Below, one piece after another: positions 17,657-26,426 of a stretch of DNA of 64,000 nucleotides. Each line of letters begins with the position of its first letter. Within the stretch, counting starts at the first letter, position 1. The position numbers were made by a program, and so were the translations under genes. The notes below the pieces were generated by a model. That model was not told the origin of the DNA, made no database searches, and saw only the letters and a list, made by a program, of their open reading frames with translations. The DNA is from G963666935 sp963666935 (GTDB lineage Bacteria > Bacillota > Clostridia > Christensenellales > CAG-138). The DNA lies in assembly GCA_963666935.1 (NCBI GenBank), contig OY762936.1, positions 2,232,001-2,296,000 on the forward strand, written 5' to 3'.

Positions 17657-17947
17657 ATGCTTGTATTGGTAACATACGACGTGTGTTTAGATTCATCTGC
17701 AGGGCAAAAGCGTCTGCGTCGGGTTGCGAGCTGCTGCAAGAATTACGGTGTTCGTGTGCAAAACTCTGTTTTTGAATGCATTGTAGATCAGGCACATTTT
17801 TTACTTTTACGGCATGACGTTCTCAAGGAGATCGATGCGAATAAGGATAGCGTGCGCTTTTACCGTCTTGGCGATAAGTATTCGGAAAAGATAGAACATC
17901 ACGGTACAAAACAGGCAATAAGAGTGGAAGAACCGCTGATCTTGTGA
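17657..17947 (+). CDS. cas2: Cas2 adaptation subunit
   Basis: 96 residues, ferredoxin-like fold. It opens with LVLVTYDVC, with the conserved aspartate at position 8, followed by RRVASCCKNYGVRVQNSVFEC, typical of Cas2. It bridges two Cas1 dimers. It is the last gene of the cas operon; the leader and array follow directly. Confidence 0.95.
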   Translation: MLVLVTYDVCLDSSAGQKRLRRVASCCKNYGVRVQNSVFECIVDQAHFLLLRHDVLKEIDANKDSVRFYRLGDKYSEKIEHHGTKQAIRVEEPLIL

Positions 17948-18108
17948 CAGCGCGAATGACAAGCTAACAGAAAATTACGGAACGGTTCGCACCAAAAAAA
18001 GAAGTATTTATGAGAAAAAGAGGTCTTTCTTTGTGCAAATACCCCTATCGTTTAAACTAAATTTGACGCAATTGGTCGAAACACTATAAGGTTTCTTGTA
18101 TTTTTGCG
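17948..18108 (+). promoter_or_regulatory. CRISPR leader with array promoter
   Basis: A 161-bp AT-rich stretch between cas2 and the first repeat. A promoter, TTGACG (18063-18068), 16 bp, TATAAG (18085-18090), would start transcription about 10 nt before repeat 1. Degenerate repeats lie only at the far end of the array, confirming that this is the leader side. Confidence 0.75.
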
Positions 18109-20749
18109 GTCGCTCCCCACACGGGGAGCGTGGATTGAAATTGTGAAGTACTGTCCTACGTGTAAATCCCAGTCAGTCGCTCCCCACACGGGGAGCGTGG
18201 ATTGAAATATGGCCCTAGTGTGCGTTTTATATAAGGCGGCCGCGTCGCTCCCCACACGGGGAGCGTGGATTGAAATGTTCCTGTGTTCGATGGGCTTCAG
18301 GTATTCCTTGTCGCTCCCCACACGGGGAGCGTGGATTGAAATGCGCATGGGGTTTATACACTGTTTATGCGCTTTTGTCGCTCCCCACACGGGGAGCGTG
18401 GATTGAAATCATTCACCGTCAACCTTGATATAAAGGTTAATGTCGTCGCTCCCCACACGGGGAGCGTGGATTGAAATATTTCAGGAACGAGTATTGCCAA
18501 CCCGATTGCGCGTCGCTCCCCACACGGGGAGCGTGGATTGAAATTCCATTGTTACATCGACAGCGGTGTACGGCATTACGTCGCTCCCCACACGGGGAGC
18601 GTGGATTGAAATAGACTTGAGGCTGTCCTTTAGCTGGTCTGCATCGTCGCTCCCCACACGGGGAGCGTGGATTGAAATTTTATCCGTTTTGCGGTTCAAC
18701 CGTATCCCGAAAGGTCGCTCCCCACACGGGGAGCGTGGATTGAAATAAACAACCCTTGTTCATCGTTGCAATACTTATATGTCGCTCCCCACACGGGGAG
18801 CGTGGATTGAAATTAACATTCTGTGTCTAGCCAGAAAGTTCATATCACGTCGCTCCCCACACGGGGAGCGTGGATTGAAATACCGCACTGCACAATATTG
18901 TGGAAACACTGGCGAGGTCGCTCCCCACACGGGGAGCGTGGATTGAAATCTTGCCTGTCATGGCTTTTCTCCTTTCATGAAATGGTCGCTCCCCACACGG
19001 GGAGCGTGGATTGAAATATGCGCCTCACCGTCAATGTTGAGCTGTCCTTCTGTCGCTCCCCACACGGGGAGCGTGGATTGAAATGGTTAAGGGCTCCATG
19101 GATGAATACCCCTATACGGTCGCTCCCCACACGGGGAGCGTGGATTGAAATAGATCCAGTTGGTATTTTTTTTGCCAACGATACAGTCGCTCCCCACACG
19201 GGGAGCGTGGATTGAAATGCATTGCACAACATTGTCCGAAATTACCGCATCATGTCGCTCCCCACACGGGGAGCGTGGATTGAAATAAGCTGTCTTTGAT
19301 ATAGTAGTCCACGCCCATTTCGTCGCTCCCCACACGGGGAGCGTGGATTGAAATTACTTCGTCCGTCGTGATGTTCGGAAGCTTTTCTGTCGCTCCCCAC
19401 ACGGGGAGCGTGGATTGAAATCAAAATTAGAACGTATGTTCGTATTGTAGGCCAGGTCGCTCCCCACACGGGGAGCGTGGATTGAAATGTCGTACAAAGT
19501 AAGATATGCCGTGCGCTGGATGTCGCTCCCCACACGGGGAGCGTGGATTGAAATAACGCAGAGAAGGAAGGGGAACGAGTGAATAGAAGTCGCTCCCCAC
19601 ACGGGGAGCGTGGATTGAAATATGTTCAAGGCCGCCTGTAAACAACGTACTGCCCGTCGCTCCCCACACGGGGAGCGTGGATTGAAATCGAATCCGGTCA
19701 AGGTATGTAGATCGCGCTTGAAGTCGCTCCCCACACGGGGAGCGTGGATTGAAATGTTTTTGATCCGCTTATCCCCATCCTTTGTGTTGTCGCTCCCCAC
19801 ACGGGGAGCGTGGATTGAAATAAGTACAGTATCGCTGGATTGAAAAGCCATGGGGGTCGCTCCCCACACGGGGAGCGTGGATTGAAATACAGGAGTATTT
19901 ATGATCTGCACCAATCCGTCTTCGTCGCTCCCCACACGGGGAGCGTGGATTGAAATAATACTATTCTATGTAGTATGCTATATTCATGCACGTCGCTCCC
20001 CACACGGGGAGCGTGGATTGAAATGACTGGATCATCTGTCCCAGTTGGCATTTCGCAGGTCGCTCCCCACACGGGGAGCGTGGATTGAAATACGCCTCTT
20101 CCTCCCTCTGCCCGGATTGCGTGGGCGTCGCTCCCCACACGGGGAGCGTGGATTGAAATATATCGGCAACCAAAATGGTGTCGGTCGGCATATAGGTCGC
20201 TCCCCACACGGGGAGCGTGGATTGAAATCCTTCATAGTAGGGGGGATTGCTCCCCCCGTTGGGTCGCTCCCCACACGGGGAGCGTGGATTGAAATTCTGT
20301 GCGCCTGTAACGTGGTGTCAGCCTTGCCGGTCGCTCCCCACACGGGGAGCGTGGTTTGAAATCTTGTCATAGATGTCGCCGAAATCCTTGACAATCGTCG
20401 CTCCCCACACGGGGAGCGTGGATTGAAATTGATGATCCGCCGGAGCTTTACGTCTTCCACCGTGTCGCTCCCCACACGGAGAGCGTGGATTGAAATTGCC
20501 TTGCTGATTCGGTCCTGCATATTCACAATAGTCGCTCCCCACACGGGGAGCGTGGATTGAAATAGCAGCATGGGCGGCAGTACGTAAATGGCGTCAAGTC
20601 GCTCCCCCCGCGGGGAGCGTGGATTGAAATGTAAATGTATCTCCATTGCGCTTGTAAATGGTTACATGTCGCTCCCCACACGGGGAACGTGGATTGAAAT
20701 ATGGATCAAGTGGAGGATTTACGGGATTTGGGTCGCTCCCCCCGCGGGG
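18109..20749 (+). CRISPR. Type I-C CRISPR array: 40 repeats (last truncated), 39 spacers
   Basis: The 33-bp repeat starts GTCGCTCCCC, has the hairpin CTCCCCACACGGGGAG and ends ATTGAAAT. Repeat starts run from 18109, 18176, 18244 and 18310 through to 20668 and 20732, averaging 67 bp. Spacers are mostly 33-36 bp. The first 33 repeats are identical. Variants begin at 20330 (one change), then 20464, 20598 (CCCCGC for CACAC core) and 20668, and the last at 20732 is cut short after GCGGGG. This is the usual ageing of leader-distal repeats. The ATTGAAAT end would leave a Cas5c-processed 5' handle. Confidence 0.98.
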
Positions 20750-21110
20750 CCTGTGACTACTCAACATAGAGCCGTGCATATCGTTCCCTCGGCTTCTGTG
20801 GGACGTTACGGACACGATGCCTACCCGGACTTACATCAAATTGCAACAGCAGCAGCCCCTCCTGCGGGTCAGTATACGATGCTTTGATCTTGATGGACAC
20901 GATATTATCTCTCCCTTGCGCATTTCGTTAAAATGTCCAGTTTTATTCGGTGGGTTTGTTGTGCTTTCTCGCCGATATCATGAAAAAACAAGTTGGAAAT
21001 GGCGCAGAACGGGTAGATTTTGGCACGTTCCTTTAGAAAAGGAGCGCGGATACTGCAATAGGGACACGCTCCTTTTTGCAGTACTGTAACCCTGCAATGT
21101 TGTACAACAA
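20750..21110. other. Gap between the array and the primase operon, with a convergent terminator
   Basis: No open frame here has both a ribosome-binding site and a credible product. AAAAGGAGCG (21037-21046) pairs with CGCTCCTTTT (21067-21076) across 20 nt and has T-rich flanks on both strands, so it could stop transcription from the array (rightward) and from the primase operon (leftward). Confidence 0.55.
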
Positions 21111-21350
21111 TCACCCTGCGGTCCTTCTTCTCGCCCGCTCGCCGCGGATACCGTCGATCCGGCCAGCGTTGTAAATGGTCATAAAGAGAGAATTACCTAT
21201 GAGCTCACGCTCCTGTTCGTCCTTCGCGTTTTGTAGCCTATAGGTGAGCAAATGCTCCGTCATGACGTCGGCCGCATTGCGCGCCGCGTAAATAGGGATG
21301 TACCGGACCAGCTTCAGGGCTTCTTTCGGGGTAATGTTTGCATTTTTCAT
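21111..21350 (-). CDS. Small hypothetical protein at the end of the primase operon
   Basis: 79 residues starting MKNANITPKEALKLVRYIP. The start is set by GAAAGGAG about 10 nt upstream; a longer in-frame start at 21377 has no such site. The protein is predicted helical, with charged Arg/Glu stretches (QNAKDEQERELIGN) and a basic C terminus (GERARRRTAG). I recognise no family. It is co-directional with the primase gene and probably the last gene of that operon. Confidence 0.55.
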   Translation of the reverse strand: MKNANITPKEALKLVRYIPIYAARNAADVMTEHLLTYRLQNAKDEQERELIGNSLFMTIYNAGRIDGIRGERARRRTAG

Positions 21351-21493
21351 TTTTGAATTTCTCCTTTCACGTCTCAAAAACTTACAGGAGACCGGCCCGC
21401 CATGCTACGATGCAAATGGTTAGGAGCATAGCAGGCTTTGCCCGCGGTTCCTTCAGGTGCTTCACCGGTGGCCGCCGGAGAGGCGCTTTTCTT

Positions 21494-21649
21494 TTACTTA
21501 CTGTTGGCCGGCTGCCGTTCATTTTGGGGAAAATGTATAACCACAGGCATACGCTTTGGCATTTCTCGGAATGCACCCATGCCCTTGTTTACGCCATAAA
21601 CAAGCATCTTTTTTGTTCCACGCACATTCTTGAAGTTCTTTTTACTCAT
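21494..21649 (-). CDS. Very small hypothetical protein (51 aa)
   Basis: The ATG at 21649 follows GGAAAGAGAGAGTGAAGAAG and the frame ends at TAA 21494-21496. The protein opens MSKKNFKNVRGTKKMLVYGV and is very basic in its first third. It is short, has no family I recognise, and lies between the primase gene and the 79-residue gene on the same strand. The purine-rich upstream region and operon position make it plausible; it could also be chance. Confidence 0.4.
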   Translation of the reverse strand: MSKKNFKNVRGTKKMLVYGVNKGMGAFREMPKRMPVVIHFPQNERQPANSK

Positions 21650-21928
21650 TCTTCTTCACTCTCTCTTTCCATCTGTTATTTATTGATGCTGTTATATAAT
21701 TTCGCTATCTTCTATAACTAAAGGATTAAAGGAATTACGGCGTATATTTATAGCCTTATATACCTATATATCCTTTGCTATTAAGGTTAATAAAAAGTAC
21801 ATTACACCACTACATTAAAAGTTGTCTATTCTGGTATTATGGGTGTTCTAGATGCCGCAAAATTCGCGCAGCTTATTGCAAACCAATAACAGCCTTTACA
21901 TGTAGTGAGTGTTGTTCCTTTCCCTGGT

Positions 21929-24235
21929 CTATTGCATTGGTGTGGGTGGAAAGCGGGGCAGCAGTGGCACCAGATAGGGCTGCCCAGAAGCTTCTCGATT
22001 TAGCTTTTTGATCCTGGGATCTTCCTTTGCCAGCTTTGTAAGGACCTTTCCCACTGAGCGTGCATCCGGTTTTGAAAGTAGCATTTCGGCAATTTCGGCA
22101 GCCTTATATGTCCCCCATTGATTGACGGGTAATTGAAAATTTAGAAGATTCCGAACTTCAAGCTCACAATTCAGAGGCGTATCGTAATTCTGATTTACTG
22201 CTTCCAGCTGCTCCCGTTCTTCTTTCGTGAGGCGGTAGGCATTGGAACATTTCAAATACGCCACGTACATTTGCGCCCACAATTGGAGCTTCCACTCAAA
22301 GTCCAGGGAAAAAAGCGCCGTCAGGTCCATTGATTGCACCGAAACGGTCCAGTACCGCCGATTTCCAGTGTCATCAACGAGGAAATCCTCTCTATTAACC
22401 GTACCGCAAAACGATGTTCGCCGGGGCCGTGCAATGGCCTTGCGTGCATAAGGCGTGCGAAATTGATCGGACGCCGCCGTGATAAACGCCTTTAATGCCG
22501 CCTGGTCGCGCCGGGTGGTGCGCTCTAACTCTCCTAACTCGCATATCCAATGTTGAGTGGCCTGGATGATACTATCTTTGTTCCGGGGGTCAATATCCGC
22601 GCCTTCCTTAAACCATATTGGATTAGGTACGAGCTGACGCAGGGACGATGTTTTGCCAATGCCCTGAGGCCCGTTCAAAACCAATACCCCGTCTGCACTT
22701 ATAGAATGGGCTAGGCTATTATGGGCCATGGCCACGCACTGGATCAGCCATTTTCTGATGAGCAACTGCGAAAATGGGTCTGTTAATTTCCATATGCCGA
22801 ATATGTCGTTTACTCTATCTTGGCCGTCCCATTCTCGGGCTCGGAACATTTCCAATACAGGATTATAACGGCACTCATCGGCAATCACGTCCAGCTGATC
22901 GCACAGTGCACTTTTATATGCGCCGGTCACGCCCGCTGTCCGGAGCACATCCAGAAGATACACCGGTAAATTGTTCTCTGCATTCTCAGCGGACCATTCT
23001 TTGGGATATCCTGTGACTTCGGCTCTCCCTAGAATTTCATTGTTACGGATGCTCATACCCAAAATTGCAAGAGTCTTACGGACCAGCGGCGTGGTCATAG
23101 TTCCGTCTGCTAACTCCCCTAAGCGCTGTGCCTGCTCACTATCAGTCCCTTCCTGAGTGTCTCCAAAGATCTCTAGCACTACTTTTCCCCGTTCCTGTGC
23201 GTGCAAGGCAGCCACCTCAGTCAGGGATAGCGCAAATCGCTGCATAGCTATGTAGGAGCCCAGCTTGTGTACAGGCGTGCCTGGCAGAGCGTCATCGTCC
23301 TGGTCGCTGAATTTATGAAGGCGCACCAGGTCGAACGCGTTGACCAACTTATTGCTGCAGGGGTCAGTGGCATGATGGGAATATAAAAACTGTCCGTGGT
23401 CATATACGACGGCGCCGCCCGTGGTGCTGCCGCCGGCGTAGGTGTAGCGGTCCGGGATGTCGGTCGGCATATAGGCGTCGGGTATGATCTCCTCCATGGC
23501 ACGGTAGATGTCGTATGTGCGGCAGAATGCCCCAACTACTCCTGCTTTGCTTGTGGGATCTCCCTGCTTGGCGGCGAGGCGCTGCTGTGTCTGATCCACG
23601 CCGGGCACCTGCGGCCACTCCGCTACGTTATGCCAGTCGTGGTACATAGCCAGAACGCCGTCGGTATCTACAAACGGCTTGTCACCAACGACGTGGATGT
23701 ATTGGCTGTCCGCGCAGCAGCTGGGATAATACATGAGGCGAGAGGCCTCAAAGGTGGTCGGATCGCACAGCTCGATGCCAATCAGCGCCGCGAGCTTCCG
23801 GGCGATAGGCTCATACTCGTCCGCGGTGCAGGTGCGGGAGAGCGGCAGGAGGATCCGCAGACGAGGGCGGCCGCCCTCGTGCTTCCGGGTGCTGTATACG
23901 CAGTACCCGCAGCCGAGGCCTTCCACGCGGCGTAGGACGTCATCGGTGCCGCCCGCGGGGATGGTGTCGGCGTCGATGGTAACGACATCGCGGCCGGTAA
24001 CAGCCTTAGCCTTGCGCCGGTTGCCCTGCAGCGTGCCGGCGACGAAGCCGCCCACGTCCTTCAGGTCGTCCTGCTTGGACTTCGGCATGGCCATGTAGGC
24101 GGCTAGGGTCTCCACGCCCCGGGTAGGCACGCGCAGGCGCTCGGTTAGCTCCGACCACCAGAGGGTGGACGGGGGCCATTTGGTGGCCTTGCGGCTGCCG
24201 GCGGTGGAGATAATTATTTGACGGTTAAATTGCAT
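21929..24235 (-). CDS. VapE-type primase/helicase of the element
   Basis: 768 residues from an ATG after GGAGGTGAGTAAAAAAC. Residues about 80-190 resemble a phage-type primase-polymerase: DVVTIDADTIP, CVYSTRKHEGGRPRLRILLP and TFEASRLMYYPS. Residues about 440-720 are the virulence-associated protein E ATPase: WDGQDRVNDIF, Walker A VLNGPQGIGKTSS (about 515-527), WICELGELE, and RRTSFCGTVN with TGNRRYWTV. Such proteins start replication of phages and phage satellites (pri-rep of PICIs). It is the main gene of the leftward operon under the repressor switch. CRISPR spacer 31 shares 17 bp with this gene at 23458-23474. Confidence 0.88.
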   Translation of the reverse strand: MQFNRQIIISTAGSRKATKWPPSTLWWSELTERLRVPTRGVETLAAYMAMPKSKQDDLKDVGGFVAGTLQGNRRKAKAVTGRDVVTIDADTIPAGGTDDVLRRVEGLGCGYCVYSTRKHEGGRPRLRILLPLSRTCTADEYEPIARKLAALIGIELCDPTTFEASRLMYYPSCCADSQYIHVVGDKPFVDTDGVLAMYHDWHNVAEWPQVPGVDQTQQRLAAKQGDPTSKAGVVGAFCRTYDIYRAMEEIIPDAYMPTDIPDRYTYAGGSTTGGAVVYDHGQFLYSHHATDPCSNKLVNAFDLVRLHKFSDQDDDALPGTPVHKLGSYIAMQRFALSLTEVAALHAQERGKVVLEIFGDTQEGTDSEQAQRLGELADGTMTTPLVRKTLAILGMSIRNNEILGRAEVTGYPKEWSAENAENNLPVYLLDVLRTAGVTGAYKSALCDQLDVIADECRYNPVLEMFRAREWDGQDRVNDIFGIWKLTDPFSQLLIRKWLIQCVAMAHNSLAHSISADGVLVLNGPQGIGKTSSLRQLVPNPIWFKEGADIDPRNKDSIIQATQHWICELGELERTTRRDQAALKAFITAASDQFRTPYARKAIARPRRTSFCGTVNREDFLVDDTGNRRYWTVSVQSMDLTALFSLDFEWKLQLWAQMYVAYLKCSNAYRLTKEEREQLEAVNQNYDTPLNCELEVRNLLNFQLPVNQWGTYKAAEIAEMLLSKPDARSVGKVLTKLAKEDPRIKKLNREASGQPYLVPLLPRFPPTPMQ

Positions 24236-24294
24236 GTTTTTTACTCACCTCCACATTATGGGAATGAGACACAAATTTATTAAAATCCACGTGC

Positions 24295-24609
24295 TCACCG
24301 TCCCATTGGGGCCGACCCGTGGAGCAGCACTCTCAAAGCTGCAATCATTGCCTGTTCTTGCCCCGTGGCTGCTCGTTCCTGTTTGTCAATGGAAATACCG
24401 CCTTTCGGAAAGTAATAATACATTTGGTCATAGGGCAGCTGCAGCCAGTCCATGATTGTATATTGATCCTCTTGCGACCACGGTTCTTTTCCGGTCATAC
24501 GGTGACATACATATGCCTCCTTACGGCCGATCTTCGCCGCAATATCCGCCTGAAGTATTCCCCGCCGCTTAAATTCGCCACGTAGCGCCGCGTACCGTTC
24601 CTTTGCCAT
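24295..24609 (-). CDS. Helix-turn-helix protein (Cro-like or replication control)
   Basis: 104 residues after GAGGAGGGTTAAGGAA. The first 60 residues hold an XRE-like helix-turn-helix (RRGILQADIAAKIGRKEAYVCHRMTG), and the rest is short and has no known motif. It lies between the small XRE protein and the primase gene in one leftward operon. A Cro-like or replication-licensing role is inferred from position. No separate excisionase gene was recognised in the element, so this protein is one candidate. Confidence 0.65.
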   Translation of the reverse strand: MAKERYAALRGEFKRRGILQADIAAKIGRKEAYVCHRMTGKEPWSQEDQYTIMDWLQLPYDQMYYYFPKGGISIDKQERAATGQEQAMIAALRVLLHGSAPMGR

Positions 24610-24613
24610 TTCC

Positions 24614-24811
24614 TTAACCCTCCTCTATTAGTTCTTGTACCGGCACCCCTAACGCACCGGCAATATGAATAGCTGTGTCGTTGGTACAGGCTTTCCCCCC
24701 TCGAATAGCCGTAATAGTTACACGTGAGACCCTGGCCCTTTCAGCCAATTCTGCAACGCCAATTTCTTGCCGTGCCATTTCTGTAATCAATTTAATACGA
24801 TTGATTCTCAC
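24614..24811 (-). CDS. Small XRE-family regulator (Cro-like)
   Basis: 65 residues from a GTG start placed 7 nt after AAAGGAGGG. The helix-turn-helix is EIGVAELAERARVSRVTITAIRGG, followed by IAGALGVPVQELI. It is the first gene of the leftward early operon and diverges from the larger XRE repressor, as Cro does from CI. Predicted promoter and operators lie between them (24834-24921). Confidence 0.82.
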   Translation of the reverse strand: MRINRIKLITEMARQEIGVAELAERARVSRVTITAIRGGKACTNDTAIHIAGALGVPVQELIEEG

Positions 24812-24833
24812 AATTTGTCCCTCCTTTCAAAAT

Positions 24834-24848
24834 AATAGAGCATCTATT
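24834..24848. promoter_or_regulatory. Operator 1 of the element's repressor switch
   Basis: AATAG-AGCAT-CTATT, extending to a 9-bp perfect arm on each side (24831-24851). It covers the predicted start point of the leftward promoter. Confidence 0.7.
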
Positions 24849-24877
24849 ATTTTAATAGTGCACAATAGTTCTGTCAA
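24849..24877 (-). promoter_or_regulatory. Leftward early promoter of the primase operon
   Basis: On the minus strand TTGACA (24877-24872), 17 bp and TAAAAT (24854-24849) form a near-consensus promoter. Operator 2 overlaps its -35 and operator 1 lies on its start point, so repressor binding would shut it off. Confidence 0.8.
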
Positions 24878-24890
24878 TAGTTTTTCTATT
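24876..24890. promoter_or_regulatory. Operator 2 of the repressor switch
   Basis: AATAG-TTTTT-CTATT. Its centre is 42 bp from operator 1 (four helical turns) and 31 bp from operator 3 (three turns), putting all three on one face of the DNA. Confidence 0.7.
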
Positions 24891-24895
24891 AGTTA

Positions 24896-24923
24896 TTGCA
24901 TTATTAAATAGATATGCTATTAT
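24896..24923 (+). promoter_or_regulatory. Rightward promoter of the repressor gene
   Basis: TTGCAT (24896-24901), 16 bp, TATTAT (24918-24923). Operator 3 overlaps its -10, suggesting autoregulation of the repressor. Confidence 0.6.
24907..24921. promoter_or_regulatory. Operator 3 of the repressor switch
   Basis: AATAG-ATATG-CTATT, the same arms and 5-bp spacer as operators 1 and 2. It lies within the repressor promoter. Confidence 0.7.
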
Positions 24924-24940
24924 GGATGTGAGGTGGTTTT

Positions 24941-25324
24941 ATGAATAGAATTGCAGAGCTAAGAAAAGAAAAGGGCTGGAATCAGAAAGATTTAGCTGAC
25001 GAACTAAACGTCCATCAAACAGCTGTAAGCCAGTGGGAGACCGGAAAAACAAATCCGGATTTTGAATTGCTAAATTCTATCTGTTCAATTTTTGATGTTT
25101 CTTTTGGCTATTTATTCGGCAGAAGCGATATCCGAGGGCATTTCCATCTAACAGACGCCGAGATAGAGGTCTTGGGAAACATGGAAGCCGAAGAATTAAT
25201 GCAATCTGAGCAGCAATATTTATTGCTAAAGTATTCAGTTCTTAATGAAACTGGCAAAAACGAAGCCAGAAAAAGAATTGATGAATTAACGCGACTTACG
25301 GAATACACTAAATCGGAGGACTAA
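24941..25324 (+). CDS. XRE-family repressor of the element
   Basis: 127 residues, ATG after GTGAGGTGGTTTT. The N-terminal helix-turn-helix reads KGWNQKDLADELNVHQTAVSQWETGKTNPDFELL, which is typical of phage CI/ImmR repressors. The C-terminal half is helical, with no peptidase motif (no Ser-Lys LexA-type site and no HExxH), so release would not use RecA-driven self-cleavage. That fits a satellite derepressed by a helper phage protein, though this is inference. It lies 3 bp upstream of the integrase and probably in the same transcript. Confidence 0.88.
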   Translation: MNRIAELRKEKGWNQKDLADELNVHQTAVSQWETGKTNPDFELLNSICSIFDVSFGYLFGRSDIRGHFHLTDAEIEVLGNMEAEELMQSEQQYLLLKYSVLNETGKNEARKRIDELTRLTEYTKSED

Positions 25325-25327
25325 CCT

Positions 25328-26425
25328 ATGCCTACCCGGGTAAATCAAGCAGTCTGGTATGATAAATATAACCGGTGGCAGATTAAGGTGCAATTGGATG
25401 GAGTGCGCAAAACTTTCACCAGCTCCACGGCGGGACCAGCGGGGAAAAGAGAATGCCACAGAAAGGCCGACGAATGGCTTAAATACCGTCTGATAGGTGA
25501 AAACACCCATGTGGATGTGCTTTTTGACCGCTGGGTGGAAAACCTTAAGATAAACACTTCGCAAGGTCATTGGGGACAATATGAAAGTATTGGACGTGCA
25601 TGGGTGAAGCCCGCCTTTGGGCATAAACGCATTGGACGCGTAACGGAGCAGGACTTGAAAGACGTTATCACCCAGGCCAATAGGCAAGGGAAAAGCAAAA
25701 AGTACATTACCAATATTCGAAATTGCATGATGGCATTCCTTCTATACTGCCGAGGCATGAAATCCACAACACTGCACCCGGAAAAGCTTCCTATCCCCCG
25801 TAGCGCCCCGGCGCCCGAAAAGAACATAATACAGCCTTCTAGCCTTAAAACTCTATTTACAAGCACCGAGACCACATTTCGAGGGCAACCTGACCCCGAT
25901 TGGTTCATCTATGCGTATCGTTTCATGGTGGCCACAGGCTTGCGCCCGGGAGAGCTAATCGGCCTGGAGAGAACAAGCATTCGAGACGGTAAGCTATTTG
26001 TGAAAGGTGCGATAAATGCTTTTGGAACTCACACCCGCGGAAAAAATGAAAACGCCCTCCGAACATTCGTAATGCCTGCCATTGCCGCCCAGGCGTGGAC
26101 AGAACAACAGGCACAGCTCCGCCGTGCGGGCCTTGTGTCCCGATATGCTTTCCCGGATAAGGACGGCGGGCCGGTCAATCTGAAAACCTTTGAGAAATAC
26201 TGGACGCGCTACCGGCTACACAACGGTATTGATAAGACCACCCCATACGAGCTGAGGCATACCTTTATAAGCGTAAACAAGAACATGCCAGACGCCTTGA
26301 AGAAGATGCTCGTTGGGCACAGTACCGATATGGATACCGACGGGGTTTACAGTCATGAAATGGACGGGGATATGCAGCGGGCCGCTGAAATGGTGGACGC
26401 CGCTTTCCGAAAGTTTTTGGAGTAA
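25328..26425 (+). CDS. Tyrosine-family site-specific integrase
   Basis: 365 residues. The N-terminal 50 residues (QAVWYDKYNRWQIKVQLDG) resemble an AP2-like arm-binding domain, and residues about 65-150 a SAM-like core-binding domain. Catalytic residues are R206 (ATGLRPGEL), H-x-x-R replaced by R310-H311 context (YELRHTF), H331 (LVGHSTD) and the nucleophile Y341 (DGVYSHEM). It is oriented toward tRNA-Ser and ends 72 bp from the right core site. It integrates and excises the element with arm sites at 9493-9512 and 26427-26446. Confidence 0.94.
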   Translation: MPTRVNQAVWYDKYNRWQIKVQLDGVRKTFTSSTAGPAGKRECHRKADEWLKYRLIGENTHVDVLFDRWVENLKINTSQGHWGQYESIGRAWVKPAFGHKRIGRVTEQDLKDVITQANRQGKSKKYITNIRNCMMAFLLYCRGMKSTTLHPEKLPIPRSAPAPEKNIIQPSSLKTLFTSTETTFRGQPDPDWFIYAYRFMVATGLRPGELIGLERTSIRDGKLFVKGAINAFGTHTRGKNENALRTFVMPAIAAQAWTEQQAQLRRAGLVSRYAFPDKDGGPVNLKTFEKYWTRYRLHNGIDKTTPYELRHTFISVNKNMPDALKKMLVGHSTDMDTDGVYSHEMDGDMQRAAEMVDAAFRKFLE

Positions 26426-26426
26426 A

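Noticed and set aside
20160..20195. Self-targeting by spacer 31
   Set aside because: Only the 3' 17 bases match the element's primase gene and no TTC motif precedes the aligned site, so cleavage of itself is not expected.
18052..20815. Many open frames of 60-200 codons on both strands inside the CRISPR array (for example 19354-19935 minus)
   Set aside because: They only translate the repeat again and again (ISIHAPRVGSD, SLPTRGAWIE) and have no ribosome-binding sites.
20817..21089. 90-codon frame after the array
   Set aside because: No ribosome-binding site; it runs through the predicted terminator hairpin.
21382..21576. 64-codon frame on the minus strand
   Set aside because: Overlaps the better-supported 51-codon gene in another frame and has no upstream site.
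21775..22011. Cysteine-rich 78-codon frame on the + strand that looks like a zinc finger
   Set aside because: It overlaps the 3' end of the primase gene in antisense and has no ribosome-binding site.
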